Source: Lagopus muta (taxonomy: Eukaryota; Chordata; Aves; Galliformes; Phasianidae). From it: 64,000 nt of DNA. Positions 1 through 12,000 of the stretch are shown one piece after another. Location: the NCBI RefSeq assembly GCF_023343835.1, contig NC_064444.1, positions 17,335,219 through 17,399,218 of the forward strand. Reading direction: 5' to 3'. The notes under the pieces are model-generated. The model was given only the letters and a program-made list of their open reading frames with translations, was not told the origin of the DNA and did not search any database. The first letter of the stretch is position 1; each line of letters begins with the position of its first letter. Position numbers and translations under genes: made by a program.

Positions 1-135
1 AAAACAAGGCACAGGAGTGGCTGGGACATCAGTCAAGCTCTCCTCAGCTCCCTGCTGCACTGACTCCACACCACGTCTGTATTGCCACAGTGCTAACACA
101 AACCATTCCTTACAGCCCAAAGAATTCCTGGAAAG

Positions 136-200
136 TAAATGAAGAAAAACAAGAAGAAAAAGTAAATGAAGAAAAAGAAGGAAAAAGAAAGAAAACACAA
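136..200. repeat. Purine-rich imperfect direct repeat
   Basis: Two copies of a GTAAATGAAGAAAAA-type unit lie about 28 bases apart inside a nearly pure A/G stretch. It looks like a decayed simple repeat in RANBP10 intron 1. Confidence 0.5.
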
Positions 201-1592
201 GGGTGACTCAGCCCAGCATTCATCCTTGTACAGATAACCCTTTATACTTTATTGCAATTACTGCAATCAGTGCAACACAAGTGAAGATCTTTTCCAAAAC
301 TCTTTTCAAATAGACCAATTCTGAAGTTAATAATGACAGAAAAGGATTTCAACAGTAAAAAACGATGGCTGAAATTTGGTTCCCAGCAGGAACGCTTGCT
401 GTCCCTCCTTAAGAGCCCTGCAGTGGCCCCAGTTCAAATGTGATTCTTACAGGACTGGATTAATTGCACTCAAGACCTTTCCCAGTGCTGCTTTACCTTC
501 TGGATGGCTGCAGCTGCAATATTCATCCTTTAGCAAGGAAAAAACTATACATGGGCTCACACAGCAGGTTAATATCTTTACAGTGATTAAAAATTAATCT
601 ACACCAGCAGCAGAAGCCCAAACCTCGTTAGAAACGCTTTATTTATCGCCTTCCCATCATCCCAAATATGGCTTTAAAGGAACTCCACCAAGGACATCCT
701 GGACCAGCTGTATTTTGGATCAAAGTAACACCCAACAGAGTGACCACGGGACCAGGTGGGATGCAACATTCACCACCAGGTCAGCGAGGCACTTCTTGGT
801 GGAGTACAGCTGCTCCTAATGCCACCAGCAGGGTTTGCTGCTCTCACAATTCTTCCCTTCGAAGCAGTACAGGCCAACAGGACAGCCTACAATACTAAGT
901 GCCACAAAAAGAGCATGTTTTGGTGGGGAATAATGACCAGAATGCACATTTAGCATTCTAGTTCTAGTTTTGTCTCCCAAGCTTGCACAGGTGTGTCACA
1001 GTGCTCTGTAGTATAATCTACCCTGAATGACAAGTCCAAATTCAGGACTTAGACTAGAAACAGTCTAAGTTCCACAGATCCCAGCCTCTATTCACAAACA
1101 CTACAGTGTCCCCTCTATAAAAGAATCTTTATGTTCATCACGGATACGAAGCTTCTAAAAAACAGTCTCAGTTCTCCTTCCAGTGCTCAAGTAACACTAT
1201 GACTCCTCTTCCCCATGCAAACACCCAACAATCCTAAATTAATTTCCAGGTCCCTCCCTTTCCTCTTCATTGCACATCTTGTTTGGATCACAGCTCATGA
1301 TGACTTAGAACACAGCACCCACTGGTTAGATCCCGAGTCCTACATTTTTTTCTCATGAGATAGATTAATGAAAACAGCCATGTGTCATCACCTGACCAAG
1401 GGTTCAGGCACAGGAACTCAGTGATTGGTGGCTCTCATCCTCACCTGTCTTCAGAATTGCTCGCTTTGAAGCCTGCCCACATTTCAGCACATTTCACCAT
1501 ATTTACCTCCATACTGCAGTAGAAAACTAACAAAAGTGAAATCCTTATATTGTTAATTCCATCTGTCTCGAAAGGCACAGACTCTTTGGTGC

Positions 1593-1833
1593 TGGCAAAG
1601 GACAAGAGGAGATGGGTTCAAACTGAAAGAGCTCTCCAGGTTAGATTGGAGATAGGAAGTTCTTTACTAAGGTTGGTGAGGCAGTGGCTGCACAGAGAGC
1701 TGCTGCTGCCCCATCCCTGCAGACAGCCAAGGTCAGGGAACGGGGCTGTGAGCCCTGATGGAGCTGTGGGTGTCTTTGCTCACTGGGACCAGATGGCCTC
1801 TAAGGGGCCCTTCCAATGGAAGCGATTCTAGGA
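1593..1833 (+). repeat. CR1 LINE 3'-end fragment
   Basis: It contains the CR1 3' landmarks in order: a GACAAGAGGAGATGG block, a CTGCACAGAGAG...CCCCATCCCTG-like region, and a degenerate CCCTTCCAA.GGAAGCGATTCTA end. Old and diverged; no open reading frame. Confidence 0.6.
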
Positions 1834-2166
1834 CTGAGGGCTAGGTTCCCAGGCAATCTCTATCGTGCCATAATTCTTTGTAATTCCAGGGTTTGAAGCA
1901 TCCAGACCCAGCTAGCAAGGGGAAAAAAATACCATAATTCACATTGCAAGTGACACTCTGAATTTCTAACACTGATGTAACTGCTCATAGCAAACTGCAG
2001 ATAACAGAAATGTCTGAATGCCTCTGCATTACATGTACCACAACACGTAACTTCCCCACGAGTCAACCATTGCAATGCTGAACTGAAGGCACGGCCCTGG
2101 GAAGGCAGCAGTGCAGCGGGATGGCCAACACCAGACGGAATTGCAGGCAGGTACTCAAGGCACTCA

Positions 2167-2298
<132 letters not shown>

Positions 2299-2808
2299 TC
2301 AGTGCTGGGACACCGGGATCTGCTGCGCAGATTGGGGGGCAGCATCTCCTTCCATCTGAAAACGACTGGAGTGTTTTCATCGCATTGAAAGCAGCAGAGC
2401 AGCTCTGCCACTCTCCTTCCCGAGGAACCCCCGGCGCTGTCGCCGCTGGAAGGAACCCGGCGGGACACACGGTGCCGCCATCGCAGAGCTGCCATCCCAG
2501 CGCCGCACAGCAGCGGCACGCAGCTCCATTACGCAAGAGGGGAATGACATCAGTGTTTACCGAGCGGGCAGGAAAGGGGCATCGCCGTGCCGTGCAGGGC
2601 AGGGAGCGCCTGGAAGGGCCGCATCGCCGCGATCCCCGAACCCGCAGCGCCGGGACGGCTCCTCGTCCCGCAGCCCTCAGCCCCCCCCGCCCTCCCCGAG
2701 CCCCGCTCCCGCAGCCCGGCACCCCGCAACCTTTCCCCTTGGGGTAGCGGAGCCGGCCGGTCCCGTCCCGGCCGAGGGAACGCGAGCAGAGTCGCCGCGA
2801 CCCGGCAC

Positions 2809-3013
2809 CTTTGTAGTGGACGCGCAGGTTGCCCTGCGAGAGGCCGATGTAGTTGTACTTGTCCTTGGGGCTCCAGGAGCGCGGCAGCGGCGTCTCCTCC
2901 TGGTTGACGGCCGGGTAAAGGCGACGGAGGCGCCGGCTCAGCTCCTGCTCCTCGGGCGGTCCCGGAGCCGCCGCATCCCCCCCGTGCGGGCTCCCCGCGC
3001 CCGCCTCCGCCAT
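2809..3013 (-). CDS. RANBP10: RANBP10 exon 1 (5' end of gene; remainder off the left edge)
   Basis: RanBP10 is a RanBP9 paralogue: a SPRY/LisH/CTLH scaffold that binds Ran and beta-tubulin and belongs to CTLH ubiquitin-ligase-type assemblies. Only its first coding exon is here: 68 codons plus one base, ending at a clean donor (AAAG|GTGCCG). The N-terminus is Ala/Gly/Pro-rich (residues 1-20). From about residue 22 it matches human RanBP10 nearly residue for residue ([16 protein letters not shown], then [20 protein letters not shown]), up to the entry of the SPRY domain (NLRVHYKG). The ATG at 3013-3011 is chosen because it gives the family start MAEA; the frame stays open upstream only through non-ATG codons. 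The SPRY body, expected in exon 2, was not found in 1-2808, so intron 1 is at least 2.8 kb. The gene is transcribed leftwards, head to head with TSNAXIP1. Confidence 0.93.
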
Positions 3014-3165
3014 CTTGGATTCGCTTTGTGTCACCGGGCGGGGAGCGAAGCCCGGCTCCGGCCGCCGGCCAATGGGCTACGAGCGTGTCCACAATGGGGT
3101 CGCGCTGCCCGACGGGAAGCGGAGTCCAACCCGCCGCCTCCCGCCCGCCGTATGCAGTCGCTGGG

Positions 3166-3184
3166 ACTACACGTCCCGACAGGC
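3166..3184 (+). promoter_or_regulatory. THAP11/ZNF143-type element
   Basis: ACTACACGTCCCGACAGGC matches the pattern ACTACnnnTCCCrnnnnGC. It lies about 150 bp upstream of the RANBP10 start codon. Assignment is by motif only. Confidence 0.6.
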
Positions 3185-3280
3185 CCCGCGCGCGAGGCCC
3201 CGCCCCCTCCCGCAGCGCGCCGTGCTGTGGGAAACGTGTCTCCTCTGCGCGGGGCCGAGCGGCGTCGTGCCGCGCTCAGG

Positions 3281-3299
3281 ACTCCCGCTCCCAGAATGC
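3281..3299 (+). promoter_or_regulatory. THAP11/ZNF143-type element
   Basis: ACTCCCGCTCCCAGAATGC keeps the strong TCCCAGAATGC half and has a degenerate 5' half compared with ACTACAATTCCCAGAATGC. Confidence 0.6.
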
Positions 3300-3562
3300 C
3301 TCCGGGCAACGCGGCGCCGAGGGGCGGCCGAGAGGCCGCCGCGCCGCCGCCGGTGTCCGCCGCGCCGCCTCCGCGCAGGGCCCGGTTTCGGCCGCCCGGT
3401 CAGATGGACGAACGGAGCTATTCGGACGGCCTCGCTCCGATCGAGGCCGTCTCGCATAGCTCACCCGTCGCTGGACCGGGGCCGGGCCGCGGTGAGAGCG
3501 GCGAACGGCGTCAGGCGCGGCACGGGCAGCTATGGCGGCGGGCGGGGGGTCCTGAGGCGACC

Positions 3563-3576
3563 GTCTCCATGGCGAC
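3563..3576 (+). promoter_or_regulatory. RFX X-box
   Basis: GTCTCCATGGCGAC fits the X-box pattern RYYNYY-N(1-3)-RRNRAC with a two-base spacer. RFX factors drive ciliary genes through such sites, so the site most likely serves TSNAXIP1. It sits just upstream of candidate non-coding first-exon donors. Confidence 0.65.
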
Positions 3577-3629
3577 GGGCGTAAACAGGCGGCACCGCGG
3601 GGCATGGCGGCGAGGCGGACTGAGAGGCG
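3577..3629 (+). other. TSNAXIP1: Candidate TSNAXIP1 non-coding first exon (end)
   Basis: The donor GAGGCG|GTGAGC at 3629/3630 is the best splice donor just downstream of the X-box; another lies at 3491/3492 (CCGCG|GTGAGA). Joining frames that contain the ATGs in this area to the exon at 5907 soon runs into a stop, so this exon is probably untranslated. The transcription start was not determined. Confidence 0.35.
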
Positions 3630-4092
3630 GTGAGCGGCAGAGCGCGGCGATCCGACCTGCGGGGCATCTCCCGTACGTGGGGAGCTGAGAGCCCCCCGCT
3701 GTGCTGCCCGGGGAGCGGCGGGGCGGGGATTGTATCGGCGCTGATACGTGTCTCAAGGGAGGGAATCGGCTGGGTGCGGCCGGGCACCGACGTGAGTGTA
3801 GGTTCACTCATTGAAAGGCCTTTCTCCTACACCCACCTGCTTCTAGGAAAGCCTGGTCCTGGCTGTATTTTTAACATGGTTTGCCAGTTCTGCTGGCCAG
3901 CACTATGGCCACCCCAGAGAAGCAGCTTCACGGGCATTTTTGGGACCCCAAGTCCCAGCTCCTGACTCAGACAGCACTGTTCCAGCTCTGTTTCGAACCT
4001 CACCTCTTCAGAAGATCAGCTCGCTCAGGTTTGCCCAGAAAAGGGCTCAGCTTGGCTGCTCTCACTGCCACAAGGAGCAAAGCACCCAATGT

Positions 4093-5006
4093 CACAGAAT
4101 CACAGAATGACTCGGGTTGGAAGGGACCTCAAGGATCACGAAGCTCCAACCCCCCAGTGCCGTGCAGAGCCACCAACCGCCACATTTCACAGCAGCCCAG
4201 GCTGCCCAGGGCCCCATCCAACCTGGCCTTGAACACCTCCAGGGATGGACGGGGCATCACAGCCTCTCTGGGCAGCTGTTCCAGCACCTCACCACTCTCA
4301 TAGCAAAGAACTTCCCCTGACATCCAACCTCAGTCTTCCCTCCCTCAACTTAAAACCATTTCCCCTTGTCCTTCTGTTATCTGCCCTTTCAAAGAGTTGA
4401 TTCCCCTCCTGTTCATAGGCTCCCTTTAGGTACTGAAGGCTGCAATGAGGTCACCCCGCAGCTTCTCTTCTCCAGGCTGAACAAGCCCAGCTCCCTCAGC
4501 CTGTCTTTGTACAGGAGGTGCTCCAGCCCCCTGATCATCTTTTTGCTCTCCTCTGGATTCTCTCCAACAGCTCCCTGTCTTTCTTGCACTGGGGGCTCCA
4601 AACCTGCACACAGTGCTGCAGATGGGGCCTCACAAGGGCAGAGTAGAGAGGGACAATCGCCTCCCTGTCCCTGCTGGCCACCCCTCTCCTGATGGAGCCC
4701 AGGATTCCATTTGCTTTCTGCTGGCTCATGTTCAGCTTTTCATTCATCAGGATCCCCAGGTCCTTCTCCGCAGGGCTGCTCTCAAGGAGCTCCTTCCAGT
4801 CTGCATGGATGCCTGGGATTCCTCCGGCCGAAGTGCAGAACCTTGCACTTTGCTGTGTTGAACCTCATTAGGTTCACCCAGGCCCACTTTTCAAGGCTGC
4901 TGAGGTCACTCTGAATGGCATCCCATCCTTCCACTGTGTCAACTGCACCACTCAGCTTGGTGTCATCAGCAAACTTGCTGACTCAGTGTCATTGATAAAG
5001 ATGTTA
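4093..5006 (-). repeat. CR1 LINE, long 5'-truncated copy
   Basis: On the minus strand the copy ends with the CR1 tail (CATTCTGTGATTCTGTGA). It includes the C-terminal part of the reverse transcriptase: a frame at 4535-4747 reads like CR1 ORF2 (motifs [38 protein letters not shown]). About 0.9 kb of element remains. It lies in the first TSNAXIP1 intron, antisense to that gene. Confidence 0.9.
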
Positions 5007-5009
5007 ATG

Positions 5010-5162
5010 TCATCCCTGGAGGTGTTCAAGGCCGGGTTGGATGGAGCCCTGGGCAGCCTGGGTTGCTATGAAATGTGGAGGTTGGTGGCCCTGCGTGTGG
5101 CGGGGGGTTGGAGCTCCGTGATCCTCGAGGTCCCTTCCAACCCTGGCCATTCTATGATTCTG
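5010..5162 (+). repeat. CR1 LINE 3'-end fragment, inverted next to the longer copy
   Basis: It starts at CCTGGAGGTGTTCAAGG and ends with CCATTCTATGATTCTG. It is the reverse complement of about 4093-4250 at roughly 85-90% identity by eye and abuts the 5'-truncated end of the minus-strand copy. Confidence 0.9.
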
Positions 5163-5906
5163 TTGTGCCAGTCCTGGTGTTCAGCTGTACCACAAATCTC
5201 CTCATTGCTCTGTCTACATCACCCTGTTAGTTTTTTCCACCCATCAGGCACATCACAACTAGCTACTCTAGGTATGCATCACCCAGATTCACAACCTCCA
5301 ACAGAATATTCAGTTAATTCTGTGGCTTTTGAAAAGTCTCTTCCCTGCTGTTGCACAGGACCTCTCCTGAATCTTCCTCGAAGATTACCAGTTGCCAAAC
5401 ACACATCTGCAGTGTGAAACCTACCCTGTCCAAGAAACAGAAGGCTCTGGTGAGTTCAGGTTTTAAGGGTGGAGGGAAGAGGAGTGGAATATAAACACTG
5501 TTCTTGGGCTGCGACAACTGCTGTGGATGTATATGCCAGATGCTAAAGCCAGATTTTGACACATATAGTCCAAAATAAAGGAAAAAAAAGTTGTTTAGAG
5601 CATCTTCCAGCCTTCAGGAACGCCTGCTCCATAGTGTGTGTCAGTAGACAAAGTAGCGTGGTGAAAACTATATCCAAATTATGCATAAATAAATACCAGG
5701 AAGGCACGTAGCAACCAACTGATGAGTGGTTAAGGTCCATAAAAGTCACATGTTTTGTCTCCGTTCGCATTTAGGTTGTATTTCTATCCCACCGTCCTCT
5801 CGGGCAGTCAGATTGACTGTGAGGCATTGTTGAGGATATTTCAGCCTCATTTTGGCTCTCTTTTGTGTTTGCAGTGCTCTTCAAACATAATTCTTTCTCT
5901 CTCCAG

Positions 5907-6019
5907 TCTTTCCAGCTTTCTGTTAGAGGCCAATGGTCCATGTGGCCCGCATTTGCAGCCGGCCAGACAGTCCTAAGGAATCACAAACCCTGCAGTGCCC
6001 CAGAGGAGAGAACACCTGG
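5907..6019 (+). other. TSNAXIP1: TSNAXIP1 first coding exon (easily missed)
   Basis: Acceptor after TTCTTTCTCTCTCCAG, donor CCTGG|GTAAGC. The frame encodes MWPAFAAGQTVLRNHKPC, which aligns with human PWPTYTSGQTILQNRKPC. It ends two bases into a codon, exactly the phase required by the acceptor at 6231. Its ATG context is weak (T at -3). Confidence 0.85.
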
Positions 6020-9000
6020 GTAAGCTAAGCCACAGGACAGCTAGAAGCAGGGTTTGGAAACAAGGAATTTACAGAGCAGGATCTCTCCCAGCACTGAGAA
6101 CAACGAGGTTGGCTTACCCCATAAAACTTGAGCATAATAAATAACATTATTGGTTCTGACTGGTAGCAATGGACAGTAGGAACAAAACCCAAGTCCTTGA
6201 GCTGATATCCATTCTCCTGTGTCTCTGCAGCAATGAACGGACCCTTCTCACCATTCCAAAGCCACATCACCTGGAACAACTGGAGTCTTACTTAAGGAAA
6301 GAGCTGCAGACTCTTGCCCTGACTAAAGGGATCTCCCAAGAACTGAAGCTGCAGGTCAGATCCAAGTTTCTGTTGACTTGGAACAACATACTGAGATGGG
6401 TTACTCAAACTGGTCATCCAAAGGAAAAAGTAGGTGGGAAAATAGGCAAATACAGTTTGTATTAGGTAGCCTAGTTCACAGCTCACAATAGAGAACTTAC
6501 TCAGAATGTCATTTGTTTGTATGTTGTGTTTATATGTTGTTGAGTAGCATGCTCCACAGCTTGTGTAACTTTCCATTTTCAAATCAAAGCCCAAGGCTTC
6601 AAAAAGACATGGTAAAATGAAGGGGGTGTGAAACTACTTACTCACTGAGCTCCCAAAGACTCTTGACTAAACCATAAAGCAAGGTGTAGGCTCCAAAATT
6701 TTCATTTCAAAAGCTTTCATTTGTGAAGTTCTTTGCTATGAGAGTGGAGAGGTGCTGGAACAGCTGCCCAGAGAGGCTGTGATGCCCCGTCCATCCCTGG
6801 AGGTGTTCAAGGCCAGGTTGGATGGGGCCCTGGGCAGCCTGGTGTAGCATTAAGCGTGGAGGTTGGTGGCCCTGCATGTGGCAGGGGGTTGGAGCTTCGT
6901 GATCCTTGAGGTCCCTCCCAACCCTGGCCATTCTATGATTCTATAATTATGTTTCTGCACATGACAAGAATGGGGCTCCTTGTCACGCTTTTGCTTAACC
7001 AGGATCCCCAAAATTAAGTTTTTATCAGGCCTACCCCTGGGAGTTTGTTGTGAACGTTTGAGAACACAGCTACTGAAGACACTGAAATCCACCACTTTAA
7101 TTCAAAACACAATCAGAGCATTTATGCTGAGTGACACATTTGGATTAGAGTTTCTCTGCATGAATTCTAATTCCCAGAGGAATCCTGTAGTGATAAGAAA
7201 GGAATGTGGTAAATGGAAAAGAATGGAGGGAAACAACCACAGAATCTTTAGGACTGGAAAAGACCACTAGTATCATCAAGTCCAACTGTCAGTTAATCAA
7301 CTGATTACTGATGGGTGATTAAGAGCAAGAGAAAACAGAGGTTTCATGAATGTGTTATTCTTGGAAAGTACTTTTTTACTGGATGACACAACATGTTTAG
7401 TTGCATTCAATAGCGAGGTACGCTCAGTGAGAACATTACTATTGCCAGCAAAGCCTTCCCAGGCTCACATACAACATGGCACTCTGACTGTCCCCACAAA
7501 CAAGTTTTACTCTGCTGAGGACAGCACATGGGCTGTCCCATCAGGGCCCAACTATCTGAATTCTGAGAATGTCTTCTCAAGCTCTCTTTCCTCTCTCAGC
7601 CCTACAGAGAGATCTTTGAATTCTTCATAGATAACTTCAAGACCTACAAGCCCTTGCTGTCAGCTATAAAGAATGAGTATGAAGCCACATTGGGTAAGCT
7701 CTTGGACTTTGACCTCAAGGGGAAAACACTGATGGAGATGTAGTCTTACACAGCTAATTACATATTGGAAATATATGTATATATATAGAATGAACATTCT
7801 AAATATTCACATAGAATAGTTCTCTTTGAGGGACATACAAACACATCAAATGATAAAACTATCTTTCTGGTCTGTTAATGAAGTCTTCCCACATGGGAGT
7901 CTACTTCCCTCATACATAGCAGGTGTTTATATATATATATTTATCAGACCTTTATTATTTAGATTGAAGGTTTTTCTGTAGTTATTTATCCTTATGATCT
8001 TCACCACACACACAGTTCAGGCAACATCCGTACCTCAGCTTTTCCGAAACCACCATGCTGATAGCAGAGTATATCATACTGATATATTTGGATGCACTTG
8101 CAGTGGTAACTTGAAGCTTGCATTACTCCTGAAGCAGGGCAGGGCAGAGAGCTGAACTGGCTGTTCCCTGTCCATTTGTGGTGTGCCTTTAAACCCCTCT
8201 TGGCTCTCAGATGCCACAGTGATAGCAGTGCTTTGTAAACAGGGCACTAGAAATAGCTTCTCACTGGGAACTCCTGTCACACTGAGCAGCCTACAGCTGT
8301 CAACACTTTCCTAACGGGACAGTTTCTCCAATAGAATGTGTCGTTTATCCCAGTAGCTGTTACCTGACTGCCTACTGATAGTCCCTCACTGTAGGCAGAG
8401 ATCTTTGCACAGTGCAAGATCAATGAATCAATATTAATCGTTACATCAGAACATTTTACTAACAGTTTCCTTCTGGAACTCTGCAGAAGATATTCCTTCA
8501 GCTCCCAGAGGATTACTAGTGTCAGTTCCATAGCCCGTATTGTGCTGAAGCTTACTTTTTAATTATTATTATCTTTTACGCATATTTTCTACTCGAGATG
8601 TTTTATTGACTCCTCCTTGCCAAGTGGTCAGCAGCCAGTTGTGAAACACTCCACTGACACCTCAGAACATAGTGTTCTTTGTTCACACCAAGTGAGCTAG
8701 TGCTCTAATTTTTGCCATCTTCTGGGGAGCTGTCCTGGTACCAGTGTCATAGTGAAAGAGCTCAGAAAAACCTTTGGTACAGTTACAGCACAGGAAGGAA
8801 ACTCACACCCAACTATAATAAGAAAAGTCATTCCTGTTTTTAGATTTATGCATGCATTTTAAGTTTTAAAATACAGAGTCTGCTGCATGGTATTTGTACA
8901 TGAATACTTATATTAGAGTTCTGGCAAAGAGGAAAATGTCTGCAAGTGACATTACTCAGTATCTGCCAGCATTTCTATCCTGTTCAGGAGAGAGAATGTA

Positions 9001-12000
9001 TGCATTATTCAGCAAGGAAAACCTTTGCCACAGCCTCATTTGAATTACATCTTCTTGTGGTGGAATTTCATTTAGTCATAAAAGCAAGCTTCCACAACAA
9101 GGAGGTGGTGACAGGTGGAGTTCTACTACGTGACTGGGATCTGGCACCCAAGCACTCACACCAATCCCCTCAGATAAGTGCCTTTAGGAAAAATAATCAA
9201 TTCAAAGGGGAAATAGTTGAGAGTGAAAAGCACAGATGGCAGCAAAACCAATATAAAGAGTTCTTTATTAGTTGTACTGATGAAAAAGAGAAATAAAGAG
9301 AGGAGAGAGTGTAGACAAGTTTGTACGCAGGTGGCACAAGGCCTTGCATTTGGAGACAAGAAAGCCAATCTAAGTTTGTGAAGACCATGCCTTTACAAAG
9401 CCAGGTAAACCACTAATTAGCAGCTATCTTCAGCTCCGTATGCTGCCTGTGCTTAAATGATGACAACCTAGTGAAGCATGATGGCATCATCAGTGTTCAT
9501 TGCCACAAAGCCTGAAATACTCAAGGAGACAAAATTCAAGTAAAATTCAGGTTTTGTTGCTCATTGTAAGAACTTACCTCTGCTCTCTTTAGCTCATCAG
9601 AAGGAGACAATCCGTGCCCTAGAGCCCTTGAAGGCCATGGTCACCACTGTGTCTGAGGAGTGCACCCAGCAGATATTAGCACTGCAGGAAAAGGAGAAAG
9701 TGGAAATAAATACTTTAAAGCAAGAGAAACATCATTTGTTAAAGTTTATTGACAACATGAAGGAAGAGAAGAGTTGTCTTCAGACTCAGGTAAATAAGGC
9801 TAAAGGTCAAACTCCTCCCAGCTTCACCTGAATCCATCTGATCTCTTCCTCCCAGGTGCTCATCCTTTAGTGCCAGAAGTACTGCAGCTGGTGGTGAGCA
9901 GCTGGCACTGTAGGAATGTTCAAGACCTGTCTGGATGCCTACCTGTGCGACCTACCGTAGGGAACCTGCTTTGGCAGGGGGGTTGGACTCGATGATCTCT
10001 GGAGGTCCCTTCCAACCCCTACAATTCTGTGATTCTGTGAAATGCTGGATCTCAAGAACATCCGTGTTCCCTTAGGGCTGGCTGTGCTGCTACCAGAAGC
10101 CTTGACTTGTAGCTGCTGTCCCAGACAACCAGCTTCTGCACAGACTGTAGGCTCCACAGTTGTGGAGATAGCATTTGTTGAACCTTGGAGACTTGGGTTT
10201 CAGCACATAGATTGAAACACTCAAAAATATTTCTTCCCTTAGCATTTCTAGACTTTCCTTTGTTTCCTCCACTTGTTGGTATTTACAAGCCTCACATGGG
10301 GATAAACTGAACGATCTCTGAGGCAACTGAGAATTTACATTTAGTTTCCTTTTGGGGGGAAGGGGAGGCACGCGTTTGCCTTCAGAGTTCTCACCTGAAT
10401 CACAGGAGCTCTCCAAGGTGCCTGCTGCTTTTTTGGGGGATGGAATTACAATAGAGAAACCTTGGAACTCAGCATGAACTGTATCTAATTCACTCTCTGA
10501 AAGGCAAAACACAGATAGAGCACTCTTCAGCAACCTTCTCCGGAGTCCAAGCCTTTCTGGCATGTTTCTCCCTAACCATCCTTTCCTACAGTGTTATTTC
10601 TTACCACTCTCCTGCTCCAGTTTTTTTTTCCTACTTCACATTCCTTTACCCCACACCTGCCCCATAGTCCTGCCTCTAGGCTCACCACGCCACCCAAAGG
10701 CTTCCCATCGATGCTGATCAATTCCTGCAGGTGGAGCACCTGCAGATGAGTGTAGCTGAGGAGTACACACGCTACCTCCAGGAGTACGGCGCCCGCAAAC
10801 TGCTTGTAGCAAAACTGAATGAGATGCACAACGAGCAGCTGGATGTGAAACAGCACCAGGTCCAAGGTGGTAAGTAGATCTCTGTAGGAATCTGTCCTGC
10901 CCAACGGCCCATTGCACACCCATGGTGCAGCATTAAGCGTCTCCAAAATATCATCAGATATGATCTGACTCTTAAAATAAGCTAAATTAGTGAACAAAAT
11001 ATCCATAAGCACATAGGGAAGGGATTAGGAGGGGACGTGGGTGGACAGTTGGGCTAGATGATCTTCGTGGTCTTTTCCAACCATAACACTTGTTGTTTAA
11101 AGGTGAAAAGGGTGAAGATGTGGTGAAGCTCACTCTGGCACTGAAGATGGCTCGGCAGGACCTCACAAAAGCCCAAGTGAAGCTGAATGCAATGACAGCA
11201 GAGTATGGAGATGTTGTGCCTAGGAGAGATTTTGAATCACTGGAGAAGAAATACTCTGACTTACTTCAGGAGGTCAGCACAAGCTCCAAATTTTTGAGCT
11301 GTATCACATGAGTGCAAAGATAATGGGATGTATCAGTATTCAAGTTAGGGTAGGGACTCTGTACACACAGCTCACATACAGGCTTTTGAACTATGTTTGT
11401 CTGACATTCACTGCACAGTTTTGTCCGAAGCACAGCAAACTGAAACTACTGCTGAACCGGGCAGCTAACAGCTACCTGCCTTGCTGGATTTTGCTTTCTC
11501 CAATAGCATTTCATGGCTGCAACTCCAGGCCATTGACTCCACCACCAGGGAGGTCATTGTATTTTCCAGCTGTGATAGAACCAGAGGAGGTTCCTCGAGC
11601 CAGGGAGACCTGTCCATGATAGAAGCCGTCCCTCCAGCTCCAAGCTCTCCCAAGGAGAACCTGTTGTGTCTGATGATAAGGATGGCTTTGAGTTGTGCAA
11701 GGCCTCCTCAGCAGTATCTTAGCATTCCACCAGAGAAATGCACTGAACCAGGCCAAGACCCTGTAATTCTTCTCTCTCTGCTCCTCACCACCCTCACTGT
11801 AAATGACTTTTTCCTTATATCCAACCTAAATCTGCTATCTTTGAGTTTGAAACCATTTCCCCTTGTCCCGTCAGCACAGACCCTGCTAAAGATTCTGTCC
11901 ACTTCTTTCCTGTAGCTCCCCTTCAGATACTGAAAGGCCACTCGTGGGTCTTCCTGGAGCCCTCTCTGCTCCAGGCTGCACAGCCCCAGCTCTCAGCCTG

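Larger units (their letters stand above)
2350..3790. promoter_or_regulatory. CpG-island divergent promoter RANBP10 / TSNAXIP1
   Basis: A very GC- and CpG-rich block covers RANBP10 exon 1 and the presumed TSNAXIP1 start sites. It has no TATA box. It contains two THAP11/ZNF143-type elements (3166-3184 and 3281-3299) and an RFX X-box (3563-3576). Long open frames on both strands here are by-products of GC richness. Confidence 0.8.

Noticed and set aside
2816-3688. 290-codon plus-strand frame in the RANBP10/TSNAXIP1 promoter, including a run starting MDERSYSDG and ending at a GT donor (3491)
   Set aside because: Its phase at the donor does not join the TSNAXIP1 exon at 5907 without an immediate stop. 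Much of it is antisense to RANBP10 exon 1.
3905-4028. Strong-Kozak ATG opening a frame (MATPEKQLHGHFWD) that ends at AG|GTTTGC
   Set aside because: It ends in a phase that hits a stop when joined to the 5907 exon and is the wrong phase for 6231; no similarity to TSNAXIP1.
4535-4747. 70-codon minus-strand frame resembling a reverse transcriptase
   Set aside because: It is the remnant C-terminal part of CR1 ORF2 within the CR1 copy at 4093-5006, not an independent gene.
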